Shown: positions 13,000 to 25,439 of the stretch, piece by piece | Numbering within the stretch: position 1 is the stretch's first letter | Layout of the letters: every line of letters begins with the position of its first letter | NCBI GenBank assembly: GCA_032207245.1 | Contig: CM063501.1 | Coordinates: 53,331,893 to 53,395,892 of the forward strand | DNA: 64,000 bases | Direction: 5' to 3' | Source of the DNA: Pardosa pseudoannulata | Taxonomy: Eukaryota; Arthropoda; Arachnida; Araneae; Lycosidae | Translations under genes and position numbers: made by a program | Notes under the pieces: generated by a model | Database searches by the model: none | What the model saw: only the letters and a program-made list of their open reading frames with translations | Told to the model about the DNA's origin: nothing

Positions 13000-13420
13000 G
13001 TGAATTACCTTTCGACCTTCCAGCACTAATGCAGATTGACGAACCGCGAAAGCAAAGTGTGGCAACGGTTACTTTCTTCCACTTTCGCTTTCAACGAGGT
13101 GTTGGACTATTCATCTAAAAACCATAAAATAGCGTAATGCATTCACGTCACAAGCAATAATCGCTCGGATACGCTGATTTCAAGTCCAATAATACACACC
13201 CTTTATGACGAGGCCCCACCCTCAGTTAAAACAAAGACAATGACGAAGTACTTGAATGTGTATGTTTGCACAATTGGCGCGATCAAATAACGATTAAAGG
13301 TGTGGGCTATGGCAGTGGTGGACTGAATTATGTCCAGCTCTACAGTCATAAATATCCCGGCCATTAATCGACCATCAACAGTGATTGATTGGGGCAAGTT
13401 TTGATGCCGAATTTTGTTTT
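13000..13420. other. GC-richer island of unknown nature
   Basis: Base composition is visibly less AT-rich than on either side, with several CG dinucleotides. Two minus-strand frames overlap it (13203-13397 and 13364-13552), neither with a recognised domain. It could be a diverged exon, a regulatory island or part of an old transposon; nothing in the sequence decides between these. Confidence 0.3.
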
Positions 13421-13854
13421 TGAAATGTGCCAGTGTTGTATTTCCAGGTAATGTGACAAGTAGTTGGCTGTTTCAGATTGTCCCTTATTTAATATATTTT
13501 TTATGCATAAAAATAGGTACACATTATTGGGTTGGGAAGAGATTACTCTCAAGACTGTTTGATATTATAACATCTATTTACATATAAATTTATTCAGCTC
13601 TTAGGTATAGCAGGATAAAATGTGCCTCGTACAGAGGTTTTTACATTTGAATGCTTCAGCTTTGTTATTTAGCGTATAATCGGTGCTTCTTAATAGCATA
13701 GATTATATTTCCCTGCAGCATACATTTCTGATTAGTTTATAAATTCACTTTATTTACATAGCAGACATGAGCATCGAATTTTAGATTTCTTTATTATAAT
13801 TTTATGCCAATGTATATAAAGGACAAAGGAGTGGAATATCCTTAATGTATACTA

Positions 13855-14018
13855 TTAAGCAAATTTATAGTGACTTCACGATGGAATTATTTTTTCATAA
13901 AATGTATCAATTGATGTGTTTATAGAATGAGTGAAATTAAAAACACGGAAAGAATCATATTATTTCAATATATTATTTAAAGAATCATGATTATTTCTTC
14001 GTCCCACAATATTAAATA
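13855..14018. repeat. Direct repeat left of a TTAA element
   Basis: Matches 14502-14642, from TTAAGCAAATTTATAGTGAC to GTCCCACAATATTAAATA, at an offset of about 647 bp. This copy carries extra AT-rich bases before the last segment. Confidence 0.8.
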
Positions 14019-14022
14019 TTAA

Positions 14023-14501
14023 CGCAATGTGTACGGGTAAATTTCGCAGTAGAATTGTACCGGGAAAGGGCGTTTGAGCGTAAATTTAGTTAATCAGTTA
14101 AATCTCAATAGATAAAAAATTATTTCATTTTTTTTACAAATATATAAATAGAAGTATATAAATAACAACCATAAGATTTTTCTAAACAAAAATATATTTT
14201 TAGTGGATAAATTTATAATAGTATCATAAATATGAAAATTCAAAGAGAAATAGTAGTATATAGTTTAATTTTTTCCCGCTATGTGGTTCCGCATCGACTG
14301 ATGTAAAAACTAGTTTTTATTTTTCTAAATTTTTCCAGAATCTATATATTAGACAATAACATTTGTCATTTTTCCTGAATATACCGTTATTTTTGTACCA
14401 CAAACAAACCAAGTTGTGACACTAAAGCGTAGTAGTACGTGACCCGCGCTCAAGTATCAATCGTCAGAAAACATTCTAGTACGTGTCTCGCATACAATGC
14501 G
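14023..14501 (-). mobile_element. TTAA-flanked non-autonomous element (piggyBac-like MITE)
   Basis: Ends are inverted relative to each other: CGCAATGTGTACGGG at the left and CGCATTGTATGCGAG read inward from the right. Both are flanked by TTAA (14019-14022 and 14502-14505), the target duplication used by piggyBac-type transposases. The interior matches 57862-59020 and 59615-60087 in reverse orientation (GTAAAAACTAGTTTTTATTT core; CAAACCAAGTTGTGAC and GCTCAAGTATCAATCGTC near the other end). No transposase frame exists in its 479 bp, so mobility would have depended on an enzyme supplied elsewhere. Confidence 0.7.
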
Positions 14502-14642
14502 TTAAGCAAATTTATAGTGACTTCATGGTGGAATCATTTTTCCATAAAATGTATCGATTGATGTGCTTATTATAGAATGAGTGAAATTAAAAACACGTAA
14601 AGAATCATATAGCTATTATTTCTACGTCCCACAATATTAAAT
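14502..14642. repeat. Direct repeat right of the TTAA element
   Basis: Second copy of the sequence at 13855-14018, colinear except for a deletion of an AT-rich stretch before TCCCACAATATTAA. Confidence 0.8.
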
Positions 14643-14827
14643 ACTAATAATAATTATATTTTAATTAACGATTTATTCTAATTTTTACATTTTTTTTTAA
14701 ATGTCAATGAGGAAAAAAATTCTGACACAGATATATAAATTGTTATGTACACTTTCTATAATTCATTTGTTCGATTAATTCTGGTATAGATTCTGGATCA
14801 GAATTTCTCTCTCTCGAATTGTGGGTG

Positions 14828-14862
<35 letters not shown>

Positions 14863-15561
14863 CCAAAATTTATTACCATAATTTTTATAAAATATTTAAA
14901 ACTTGACTCATACATTTTAGAATCTCGCAAATTTAAATGCGACTCAAATTATTTTTACGAGTCTGTGAATGAAATAAACGGCTTTATTTAAAGTTTCTAA
15001 AAATTTCATAAAAATTGTGCAATTTATAAATGTTTTTCTGTTTTAATCAGACATTCCACGTCGCCGTAAATTTTCAAGTGGAAATTATTTCCTAAGCTAC
15101 TGGAAGAAAAATATCTTGGAGACTTACCAGAGGAACACAGTGATTTTTCTAATGATGAAAATCGCAAGTTAAAAACGATATTTCTCTTATATATGTATTG
15201 TATATATATAAACTGTTGTGCACTAATAAACACGTATTTGCATAAAAGAGTTAATAAGTAAGACATTTTAGTTGTTTACCTTACAGACATATAAACGTAA
15301 AACATTGTAAACTCTTAAGTTTTGCATTAGAAATGCTGTATCTTTTGTGTGTCATTAAAATTTCGTAAAAATTTTCATCATTTTCATATAATAAGATAAT
15401 CAACTTTAATCTAAATAGAATAATTCCACTTTTATTCGAGCAACTCTATGTTCTTCATCTAATTACAAATATAAGCACATATTTAAAAATTTCGGAGATA
15501 ATTTGCATGATAGTGATAAACCCTTAATTTAAAACAGAAAAATTTTTCCAAAATAAAATAA
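14643..15561. other. AT-rich DNA with an AT microsatellite
   Basis: An (AT)n run occupies about 14831-14862. The plus strand at about 15100-15175 reads L-L-E-E-K-Y-L-G-D-L-P-E-E-H-S-D-F-S-N, an acidic stretch such as occurs near the start of many transposases. It is too short to assign. Confidence 0.4.
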
Positions 15562-17018
15562 AATGGTTTTTAAAATTCACTTTAGAATTTTGATGATTTC
15601 TGAATTAAAACTTAACAATATTCTTTTAACTATATCTAAATAAGGGACGCAAATCATTAACAGGTTAGGTGCTGCTAATTATTCTTAACCTCTTTGCTCT
15701 CATCCTTCATCTCATTGGTTTAGAAAATTTAGAATTAATGAATTTATTAACTTTGTTTTATAAAATGTCAGCTCAATCTTCAAGACATATAAGTATAATG
15801 GTTTTAAAAATACACTTTCGAATTTTGATGCTTTCTGAATAAAAACTTTACAATATTCTTTTAATTGTATCTAAATAAGGGAAGCAAATCATTAACAGGT
15901 TAGTTGTTACTAATTATTATTTTCTTAACCTCTTGGTTCCCATCCTGTATCTAATTGGTTTAGAAAATTTAGAATTAATGAATTTATTAACTTTGTTTTA
16001 TAAAATGTCAGCTCAATCTTCAAGACAAATAAGTATAATGGTTTCAAAAATACACTTTCGAATTTTGATGCTTTCTGAATAAAAACTTTACAATATTCTT
16101 TTAATTGTACCTAAATAAGGAAAGGGGGGTTAAATTATTAACAGGTTAGTTGCTACTAATTATTATTTTCTTAACCTCTTGGTTCCCCTCCTGCATCTCA
16201 TTGGTTTAGAAAATTTAGAAATAATGAATTCATTAACTTTGTTTTATAAAATGTCAGCTCAATCTTCAAGACAGATAAGTATAATGGTTTCAAAAATACA
16301 CCTTAGAATTTTGAGGCTTTCTAAATAAACACTTTACAATATTCTTTTAATTGTATCTAAATAAGGGAAGCAAATCATTAACAGGTTAGTTGTTACTAAT
16401 TATTATTTTCTTAACCTCTTGGTTCCCATCCTGTATCTAATTGGTTTAGAAAATTTAGAAATAATGAATTCATTAACTTTGTTTTATAAAATGTTAGCTC
16501 AATCTCCAATACAGATAAGTATAATGATTTTAAAAATACACTTTCGAATTTTGATGCTTTCTGAATAAAAACTTTACAATATTCTTTTAATTGTACCTAA
16601 ATAAGGGGAGGGGGGTTAAATCATTAACAGGTTAGTTGCTGCTAATTATTATTTTCTTAACTTCTTGGTTCCCCTCCTGCATCTCATTGGTTTAGAAAAT
16701 TTAGAAATAATGAATTCATTAACTTTGTTTTATAAAATGTTAGCTCAATCTTCAATACAGATAAGTATAATGATTTTAAAAATACACTTTAGAATTTTGA
16801 TGCTTTCTGATCAAAAACATTACAATATTTTTAATTGCATCTAAATAAGGGGCACAAATCATTAACAGATTATTTACGACTAATTATTATTTTCTTAACA
16901 TATTTCTTCCCTTCCTGCATCTCATTGGTTTAGAAAATTTAGAAATAATGAATTCATTAACTTTGTTTTATAAAATTTATCATTGGTTTAGCTCAATCTT
17001 CAAGGAAGATAAGTATAA
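15562..17018. repeat. Tandem array with dimeric higher-order pattern
   Basis: Units start at AATGRTTT at 15562, 15797, 16037, 16283, 16523 and 16769. Their lengths are 235, 240, 246, 240, 246 and about 249 bp. Units 2 and 4 share one subtype (AAGGGAAGCAAATCATT, GTTGTTACTA, CCCATCCTGTATCTAATTGG). Units 3 and 5 share another (a G-run followed by TTAAATYATT, CCCCTCCTGCATCTCATTGG). The array therefore appears to have grown by duplicating a 486-bp dimer, flanked by diverged edge units. Each unit also contains ATTGGTTTAGAAAATTTAGA and TTTGTTTTATAAAATGT. Confidence 0.9.
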
Positions 17019-17187
17019 ATATTATTCGATAATTCGAAGAACAAAAAATAAAAACACTTCCAGTCTTTTCTTTTTTGTGTAGCTCTAAAAATATAGAACA
17101 GATTGGGAAAAAAACTTTCCCCAACAATGGCCTTTTCCTTTTAGATTCCTTTAACATTGTCAATCTTCGTTAAAAGCATATTTTCAT

Positions 17188-17472
17188 TTGTTATTCCGCA
17201 CCGGAGTGTTTCCACGTTTAATTTTGTCTGTGACGGCCAGATCTTCACTTTTCGAGGACGCTTTTATTAGGGTCCCAACTGTAGCCAGTGTTCCATTGCA
17301 GATAGCACAGGATGGCGGAGTCAGGATACCTCATTGTCTTTTAAGCAACTTCTTTTTACACCCTTTTACGCTTTGCCGGCTTATCAGTCAACATTGCTTG
17401 TGTTTTTTCTTGCCATTGTTTGGTGAATTACTCCTTTATTTTTTAATTGGATGCTTCAGACCTTACTTGTAA
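17188..17472 (+). other. Unrecognised 94-codon open frame
   Basis: Starts M-L-F-R-T-G-V-F and is rich in leucine and phenylalanine, with a hydrophobic C-terminal half. Local GC is a little higher than in the array to its left. There is no family resemblance I can name, and no upstream promoter or splice pattern that would argue for expression. It may be a remnant exon or transposon piece, or chance. Confidence 0.15.
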
Positions 17473-17640
17473 ATGACGGCAAGTATTTTGTTTCGGTATA
17501 ATAAATTAAGCATCAAAACGGAAAGTCCTTCTAAGATAAAAAGGAGAAGGTTCTTCAATGTTGAAAAAGAATGTTTAATAGAATGTTTACTCAGAAGAAT
17601 TTTTATTGGTTTTGGAAATGTAGTTGAACTAACGTAATAC

Positions 17641-17940
<300 letters not shown>

Positions 17941-17945
17941 AAATA

Positions 17946-19274
17946 TGAGCGAGATTCATCAAAAAGGACAACGCATTTTATTTCTGGTGACGATACATCA
18001 AATCCATACAGCAGTCAAGCACTTTGTGTACGAATGCATCACGGGATTTTCTATACTCTTGATACCAAACTGTGAATAACCCTCGTTTGATGGGCTAAAA
18101 AAATTTACCGAATTTTACTGAATTTCGTTATCTAATTTGGCATTCTATGAAACAATATAAAGCATTTAAAATCATTTCCGCTTGGTCTCTGAAAAAAGAT
18201 GTAAAGTTTGAATATATGTTACAATGTGATTTTGATAAGCTTTCTTTTTGATATATATCACCTTGCGAAATAAGAGTGTGCTTATGAAAAAAAAAAAGCT
18301 TAAAACAAATATTGCTTTCGCATAATAGTTTGCAGTAATTTCCACTAATAGTTTGTCAAGAGCTCCTTTAAAACACAAATAATGTAATGAATGTTTTAAT
18401 CTCTAAATTTTGATAGAAAATAATATGGTATTAGTACGCAGCAATAAGAAGAAGTGTATAAAGATCTGATTAATTTAGTACGTTAAAATTCTCGCAGTAA
18501 TAAAATAGTACAGAAAAGAATAAAAAGAAATTTACTCTTTACTGGTACAATCATTATGAAAAGCTATCTGTAGCAAGATGGGTAATTATTGAATTGATCT
18601 ATAATATGAATAGCCATTTACACGATGTTTTAATATTTAGAAATTAGCATTTAATTATAGGCTGTTAGTGCTTCTGGACAAACTACAGCAATAGTTAGAA
18701 AGTAATTACGCATATTAAATAAACGGTTTGATACTCAATAAACATTTACTCCTGTCTTAACTCTAAATATTACAAATTACGCATTGATATTATTAAGAAC
18801 CATCATTCTAAAGATTGTTTCCAATAACATTTATAGGTTAATTTTTATTCCGTATGGCACATCTGAGTGCAAGTATCCATATTTATATTTTTCCTATCAT
18901 CATTTATAATTTAATCATGTAAGTTCGGTGATATTATGCCACATAACAGGTAACCTTGGTCATATGCCAAGGTCATTTGCTGACAACTTTTCCCCAAACA
19001 TTAAATAAAAAAGGTAGAGATACAAATACAGTTATTCAACATTCTCAACGAGCACAGGTGTTACAAGGAAGCGAAAATGAATCTAGCCTTAAATATATAA
19101 AATTTTTATCCAGGAAATGTTTTTTAATGGTATTTTTCTTCGAAACATGCAGAGAATAAACTAACAAGTATTCAAAGAGGTGATACTATCAATTTTTCTT
19201 TCTGGTTACAATTTCAAAGCTAAAAAAATTTATCTTAATTTGAGAAAAACCTTAATTACTTTTTCAAAGCAAAT
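17946..19274. other. AT-rich DNA with short unassigned frames
   Basis: Sequence just after the microsatellite (17940-18075) has balanced composition and could be an old coding fragment on either strand. A 67-codon plus-strand frame at 18956-19159 is similarly unassigned. Confidence 0.35.
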
Positions 19275-19425
19275 GTATATACTATGTATATACTATGTAT
19301 ATACTATGATGTATATATATATATATATATACTATGTGTATATTTATGATGTATATACTATGTGTATATACTATGTGTAAATGATGTATAGATTATGTAT
19401 ATAAATGTATATACTATGATAGTTG
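19275..19425. repeat. Imperfect TATACTATG microsatellite
   Basis: Repeats of GTATATACTAT and a pure (TA)n core at about 19313-19330. The tyrosine-rich frame at 19180-19380 is caused by this tract. Confidence 0.9.
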
Positions 19426-20865
19426 CTCAAGATTATATAATAATACCTCTGTTCTCCAATAAGCAAGATAAATTCCCAAGAGGTTTGTTTCAAGTGAATA
19501 CACGGTTTAACTTTTTCAAAGGGGCTCTCAGTAAGTACGTACTAAACTTGGGAGGGGTTTTTTGATGGGGTATGAAAACAGTTAATTTCTCCTCCTTCTA
19601 AGACAGACTTAAATAGCGTTTACAACCCTTCACCGATAAAGCGGTCAAAATAATTCTTAATCCTTCCCTTAAGCTGTCGAAACTGTACCTAGCCATTCAT
19701 ATGAACTATACCAAATGTGGAACATATGCTGGTTTTAACTGCTTGACCTCTTCAGTTCTGAAATGAAATCCACATAAATGGACCTCTTTTCACAGTCTCA
19801 TAACATTTAAGTCGTTCAAGTTTTTGAGATTTTTACCACATTTCTAAGAAGATGAAAGATATTGCTTCAAAAAGATATCGATAGAAACAAATGCCATGTT
19901 AGATTTATTAATCCTCACCTAGTTGCACATATTTAATCTTCATTGCAATCTGCACTCTATGCAACGAAATATCTTAATATAATGCGAATAAACACTAACT
20001 ATCTGCTACAATGCAACTCAAAGATATCCACATATTCATACGCATTCGGAAAATACTTTTTAAACAGTTGAAATAATACTTTTAAAGTCTATTTAAAAAA
20101 TAAAACAAAAATCTACTAAAGGCAGTAAATAATTTTGAAATTTTACTTTTTAATAGTAAGAAATAAAGTCTTAATCCAAAATAGGGAATGGCCTAAAATC
20201 TGGGAAATTTCCCCAACTGACAGTTTTTTTTAAAATCAATTATAAATTTTATATTTTATTTAAAATAGGATTTTCGTAAAGTTTATTTTTATCTACAAAT
20301 AATACTTATTAATTTGATAAATATTGCATGTTATAATTTACGATTTTTAAAATCGAATTGATATCCCTTGTACTCATTTAATGTTTCTGAAGGCAAATCA
20401 TTTTATACTTTATTTGTTTCCAATTCTCACATCCTCAAAACTTGTAAAATTAAACGATAAAATCGATAATGTCTCCATGAAGACATTCAAACAAAATTGA
20501 TGCATTGAACATTTTTTTAAAAGTGTATAATCTTTTATACATTTAAACAAATAAGATATCCCAAAGCGCAGAAATAAATCATGTATTGTCCACAATACAT
20601 TTTTGAAATGATTTTAATGTTTTTTCAGCCCACTGACAGAATTTCCACACTCGAGAATTTTGCCTCTATTAAAAAGTTTATGTAACATCCTTGAGTCTAA
20701 ATGTGTATCTACTGATTTACGTTTATCAAAAATTTTTAAAAGAGACATTCTTTTCTTGATATTAAAAAGTAAGACTTTACAAAATACATATTATGTAATT
20801 ATTAAGTAATATTTATAAACCAAGAATACTAATTAAGTAAATAATTTGGCTCTAACTATGCTTTT
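19426..20865. other. AT-rich DNA, nothing recognised
   Basis: A slightly GC-richer part at about 19440-19800 (including GGGAGGGGTTTTTTGATGGGG) shows no homology to other parts of the window. Frames such as 20410-20595 minus have no identifiable domain. Confidence 0.4.
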
Positions 20866-20869
20866 TTAA

Positions 20870-21733
20870 CCCTTTACACTCCAGCTTAGTAACCCATAGC
20901 CCTCCGAGTGGAACACCGAGTGGAACACACAGAGGAAAAAAAGTCTCCAAAAATGCGCTAAAGTTTTATTGTTTCAGTGACCAAAGTTTTCTATGATTTT
21001 TTACTTCACCCTTTGTCTACTAGATTGGAATACGGGAAACCCACCCTCGTTACTGTTCCTTTACTTCCAGTTATAAATAGATGTATAAATAGACATTATA
21101 AATTGTTAATTTTTAATACACATAACAATCGTCAAGTCTCGAAGATCATCCCATAAGAAATAATGGGTTCTAAAAGTACAAATAAAATATTCTTTAAAAG
21201 AATGATTTATATCTTTTTTTACGAAAGTCATCCAATATATTTAAGTGGTGCAATTAGAGATACATCTGTTACCGCAAACGAAATACTTCGAAATAGAGAT
21301 TTACAAAGCCATGAAGAGCTATCAGAGTCTTCGTGCCTCAGGGAGTAGGGGCGCAGTTTCTAAACAATCGACCTGACCCTCCTACCTCAAAACTCCATAC
21401 GGGAAAACACTGGCAGAAATGTACATTACATCCATTTTCTGAACGTTTTTGGAGGTTGAAAATTGTACGTGACAACCGCTTTAAAGACATCATCGGTTTG
21501 GCGAAATTGTACGTGCGAACCGCTTAGAGGGATAGAGGATACCAATAACTCTAGCACTATATTAGTTACACGTACATACCTGTGATGTAAGAAAAATGGA
21601 GTCGTTGCAATAAAACAAAACATTTATTTCTTCGCTATTTCATAAAGAAACACATTCTGACTTATATTATAAAAGAAAAACAATTTGATGTCACAATAAT
21701 GTCGCAAATACGGCAACAACGGAGTGCAAAGAG
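20870..21733. mobile_element. piggyBac-like TTAA element, non-autonomous
   Basis: Inverted ends CCCTTTACACTCC (20870-20882) and CTCTTTGCACTCC (complement of 21721-21733) are flanked by TTAA at 20866-20869 and 21734-21737. Termini of the CCCTTTGCACTC type with TTAA target duplication are a hallmark of the piggyBac superfamily. The interior contains a direct repeat of AATTGTACGTG with ACCGCTT (about 21462-21525). Two short frames occur (21163-21348 and 21333-21527), the first ending in L-Q-S-H-E-E-L-S-E-S-S. No DDD catalytic domain could fit in 864 bp, so this is an internally deleted derivative. Confidence 0.8.
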
Positions 21734-21737
21734 TTAA

Positions 21738-22860
21738 ATGAATAAAATATTACTTTATCCCCCGATATTGACTCTCTCCACACCTAAAAATATTACACCT
21801 ATTAATAAATATATGTAACTTTCTTCACCTTTAATATACTACTTTAAGTCAACCACACTGTGCTAAAAGAAAACATTCCTGTGTCGATAGGGAACCGAAT
21901 AATTTTTCAAGTTAATATAAATGATGTATAAGATTGATTACTAATTAAGAAGACTGTGGACATAAATAATTAATTGATTTTTGGAATTATTGCTTGAAAA
22001 TGTAATATACCTTTAAAATTTATTTATATGAAAATGTGGATTGTTTTGGATTATATCGAATTTCAAAGTAAAATTAAAATAATATTTAAAGTTATTGATT
22101 ATTAATTAATAGAAAAAGAGAATTGCTCAAAATGCTCTATGACCATTTATTTTCCGTGATTTTTTTTGTAAAGGATACTTTTTAGTTTTGAGGATAAAAC
22201 TTGATTATTAAGCTTAGTTATAGTCGTAGCCATTCACTTGAAATAGATTTAGAAAATGTGATAATATTTAAACTATCCATTTTTCCATACAAAACATGTA
22301 TAAATTTTCTGTTCATTTTGAAAAGGATGAACTTAAGCAAATCGAAATATAGCAATTTTAAATAACGTTTATTTTATTATTTTCAAGGTGAATTACCGAT
22401 AAATTACCAAAACATATGATGGTTAGAAGTGAATTTGAAATGCTTCAAATATATAGGAAATTCGAAACGTTTTGTTTTAAAAACTATTTAAAGTTGTTAT
22501 AAGTAATAATTGAAAAGTCTGTCGTGGTAATAATTGTATGAATTACAAGGTGATGGATTTTAAAACACCTATATTTATTCTTAATCTTTTTTTATATATA
22601 TTTCATAATTCAGTTAGATACGCAATTGAGTAAGAGTATGGATTTTTCAGACAAATTTAAACATAGAATTTTTAGAGAAATTTTACCAAACTGTGTTTCT
22701 ACTACAGCCATAAATAACAAATAAATGAAAATTAAATATTATTTATTGTAATACAGTATATAACACTTTAAAAACAAAAGAATTTCCACTATAGGAAAAA
22801 CAAGGGAATATTATAATAATGCATGGAAAGTCACTGTAGGTAATGAACAAATAAAAGGTA
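21738..22860. other. AT-rich DNA, nothing recognised
   Basis: No shared repeats or notable frames were seen across this interval. Confidence 0.45.
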
Positions 22861-23440
22861 ATGGCTCTGCATTTTTTGCTATGTATTGACATAAAGGGTT
22901 TTACCTCCTTCGATACCTCATTAGTAGAATTTGACAAAAAAAAATTGCTTAGCAAGCTTTGGGATATACCTACACTATCTAAATTCAGCAAAAAATGCCC
23001 ACGGTCTAACTTCCTTGAAATATCTTGGCAAAGGCAATTACCGTTGGACGTTAATACCTAATATTTACTCTCTCTAAAGACTCATAAAATTATTCTGGTC
23101 TAAAATTCAGGTCGAATGCCGGAGGACGCAATCGTAAATGACTAGTATTTTTTCCACAGAGTTCACAGACCTGTATGCAGGTTTACTGTCCAGAACAGTG
23201 GGTGCTTTTTCAGGTTCAACACCTTCAGTTACTACTGACCCATGCGTAAATCAGAGAATTTGCACTCGTATGCAAATAAACCTCTCATTAAACTAAGTAT
23301 CCCTTGATCGTAGTTAATTGGCTGACTTAACCTATCCATTGTATAGATTTTGGTGCCATTGGTCACGCAAGATTTGACCTCAGTAGAAGGACTGAGGGAT
23401 TTTTTTATGTTGCAGGAAAGCGTCGACATATTGAACATGA
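22861..23440. other. Possible decayed coding segment
   Basis: Protein-like composition is seen on both strands. On the plus strand an open frame runs 22861-23061 (66 codons). On the minus strand 23438-23232 reads M-F-N-M-S-T-L-S-C-N-I-K-K-S-L-S and ends C-K-F-S-D-L-R-M-G-Q. The minus strand below that (about 23230-23110) stays open in a second frame. This could be a frameshifted gene or transposon fragment. I recognise no family. Confidence 0.2.
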
Positions 23441-24082
23441 ATAATTAGTATTCTTTCCAATACTACTCTACAGTCATCCAAAATTTATTGCAAATCAAAA
23501 AATATGTTCTAAGACGAATATAATCTCTTTACAGTTTAATGGTTTTAGAAGTTACGTGAAGCAAAACTTCAGTGAAGTAAATAATTTTGATTTTATGTTA
23601 ATGCCAATGAAGTTCTGAAAACCTTTAAACTATGACCCAAATGGAAAGTGTGCGTTCATTCTGTAATCCGAATGACTTAAATGGGTAAATAAAAAAGTAT
23701 ATAGATATACTATCTATTTTGTTTACTTTGAGAATTTTAAAAATTGTTACAAATTCCTCTTTATTACAAAACTGCAGAGGTCTTCCATTTATGCACTTCG
23801 TCCTAATTGTAAGTCATAAATTCTTGGTAACCTGAGCATTAAATTTTTTGGTTTTAAGGTATTAGATATTACGTAAGGTAATAAAGCTTAAAATATAGCT
23901 TGGTCTAATTAAGTTGCTTACATGACAAAATATTTATTTAGGATATCACCCAAACTAGTTTATAAATAAATATTCCCCATATATTTGGAGCTTTAATATA
24001 AATGAATTCTACATAAGAAAAGTATATTTACGAAAAGTAATTTTATTCTTAAAAGTAAATTTTATTTTTAAAAGTATATAAA
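23441..24082. other. AT-rich DNA, nothing recognised
   Basis: Only short frames; no transposon ends found. Confidence 0.4.
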
Positions 24083-24086
24083 TTAA

Positions 24087-24828
24087 CCTCTCTCGAATTA
24101 ACTCGAACGCTCTAAACTAGCCAAACTGTGCACACTCAAGATAATTCGAGCGGCGTTGTATTTTATGTTGCTATAATTTTGCACACTCGAATACAATCGA
24201 GAATTCAAAATAACAATGTGAAAGTAAAAAAAAGAAACAATCGTTTTATTGATATTTATCATTTACATAGGATTGCAAACTATAACACTTACTTATTCAA
24301 GTAGAAAATATATTTTTTTTCTACTTATCACTTATGACTTATCTCTTCCTTGTGAGCTGCTTTCCGACAGCGTATTTATATTCAGATTCTGATTCACTCA
24401 TTTTTCAATACATATCTTACTAAAATATAATGTAAAATAAAATATAATTGCTAACTATTTTATGACTAAGCTCTGGTCTTAAAGACATCCTTGACTCGAG
24501 GCGTCACTTTATATACTTTATTCTTGAGATATGAAATATTAGAGTTTTATATTTGATACCTACACATCAAGGAATGACACTTCATACTGTCAATTAGTAA
24601 GCAATCTACCAATTGACAATATGATGAACAATATACTAATTCTACAATAATAATAATATTCTAAAAATTAGAAATCATACCAATTGTATAAATATCCAAT
24701 ATACTCAAATTTTGATTATTTTTGTATATTAGTAATTTTCTTAGCAAGACAATGTTCTAAATTGTGTTTTTTAATTAAAAAAATTGATTTTTTGGTCGGC
24801 CTTTTTTAAACAAAACTGCATTAAGGGA
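24087..24828 (-). mobile_element. TTAA-flanked element, family with CTCGA motifs, copy 1
   Basis: Flanked by TTAA at 24083-24086 and 24829-24832. The left end carries CTCGAATTAACTCGAACG and CCAAACTGTGCACACTC. The right end, read inward, starts CCCTTAATGCAG. It is an inverted copy of 29887-30391: the TGCACAGTTTGG, GAATTATCTCGAG and GGTCGGCC segments are shared. No transposase frame is present in 742 bp. Confidence 0.7.
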
Positions 24829-24832
24829 TTAA

Positions 24833-25217
24833 TACATGGTAAAAGTAATACATTCGTATAAATGCAATAAAAAACCTTTAGAGTGATTAATGAAAAATAA
24901 TTTAAGTATATCACAAATAGTAAATTATTTGTGTCTCACGCTGTCTAAGCCTTTAAAGATCTTTTCTGGCAAAAAAGGATTTTTCTTCTCGTAAATAAGA
25001 GGTTGTTGATGTCAAAGTAGCATTTATATGGCTTTAAAAATCTTTCTGATTTACTAACTATAAAATTCAAAGTTGAAGAGTCAAGCTAAGTTTTATCAGA
25101 CCATCAGGTGAGAATAGAGCTAAAGAATTTTGAGACTTCTGTTTCTACTTATGCAACTCCGCAATGATAAGAAATATGTTGTTTGTAAACAGGATGTTCT
25201 GAGCATAGTTTCGAACA
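24833..25217. other. AT-rich spacer
   Basis: No gene or repeat recognised between the TTAA element and the CCGAAAACCG-motif block. Confidence 0.4.
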
Positions 25218-25305
25218 GAAATAGAACCGAAAACCGAAAAACGAAAACCGTTATTTTGGTTGGAAGGAAAATTGGATCTGAACCGAAAAAATATCTTGGT
25301 TTATC
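25218..25305. repeat. CCGAAAACCG-motif repeat, copy 1
   Basis: GAACCGAAAACCG and CCGTTATTTTGG recur in the same orientation at 26365-26425 and 26936-27010. Runs of this kind occur near the ends of some transposons, but no inverted partner is visible here. Confidence 0.5.
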
Positions 25306-25439
25306 TTAATATATCTTTAGTCATTTAGTTACTGTAACCAGCTTCAATTAGTTATTGTAACAATCAGTATTTACTAATTTAGAGTTGACAATATAATTAT
25401 CGTCATTACATATACATTGCTACTCGATTTCCTGTTTTG

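Noticed and set aside
15090..15180. An acidic plus-strand peptide (L-L-E-E-K-Y-L-G-D-L-P-E-E-H) suggestive of a transposase N terminus.
   Set aside because: Only about 30 codons, no flanking element ends and no catalytic motif; too little to annotate.
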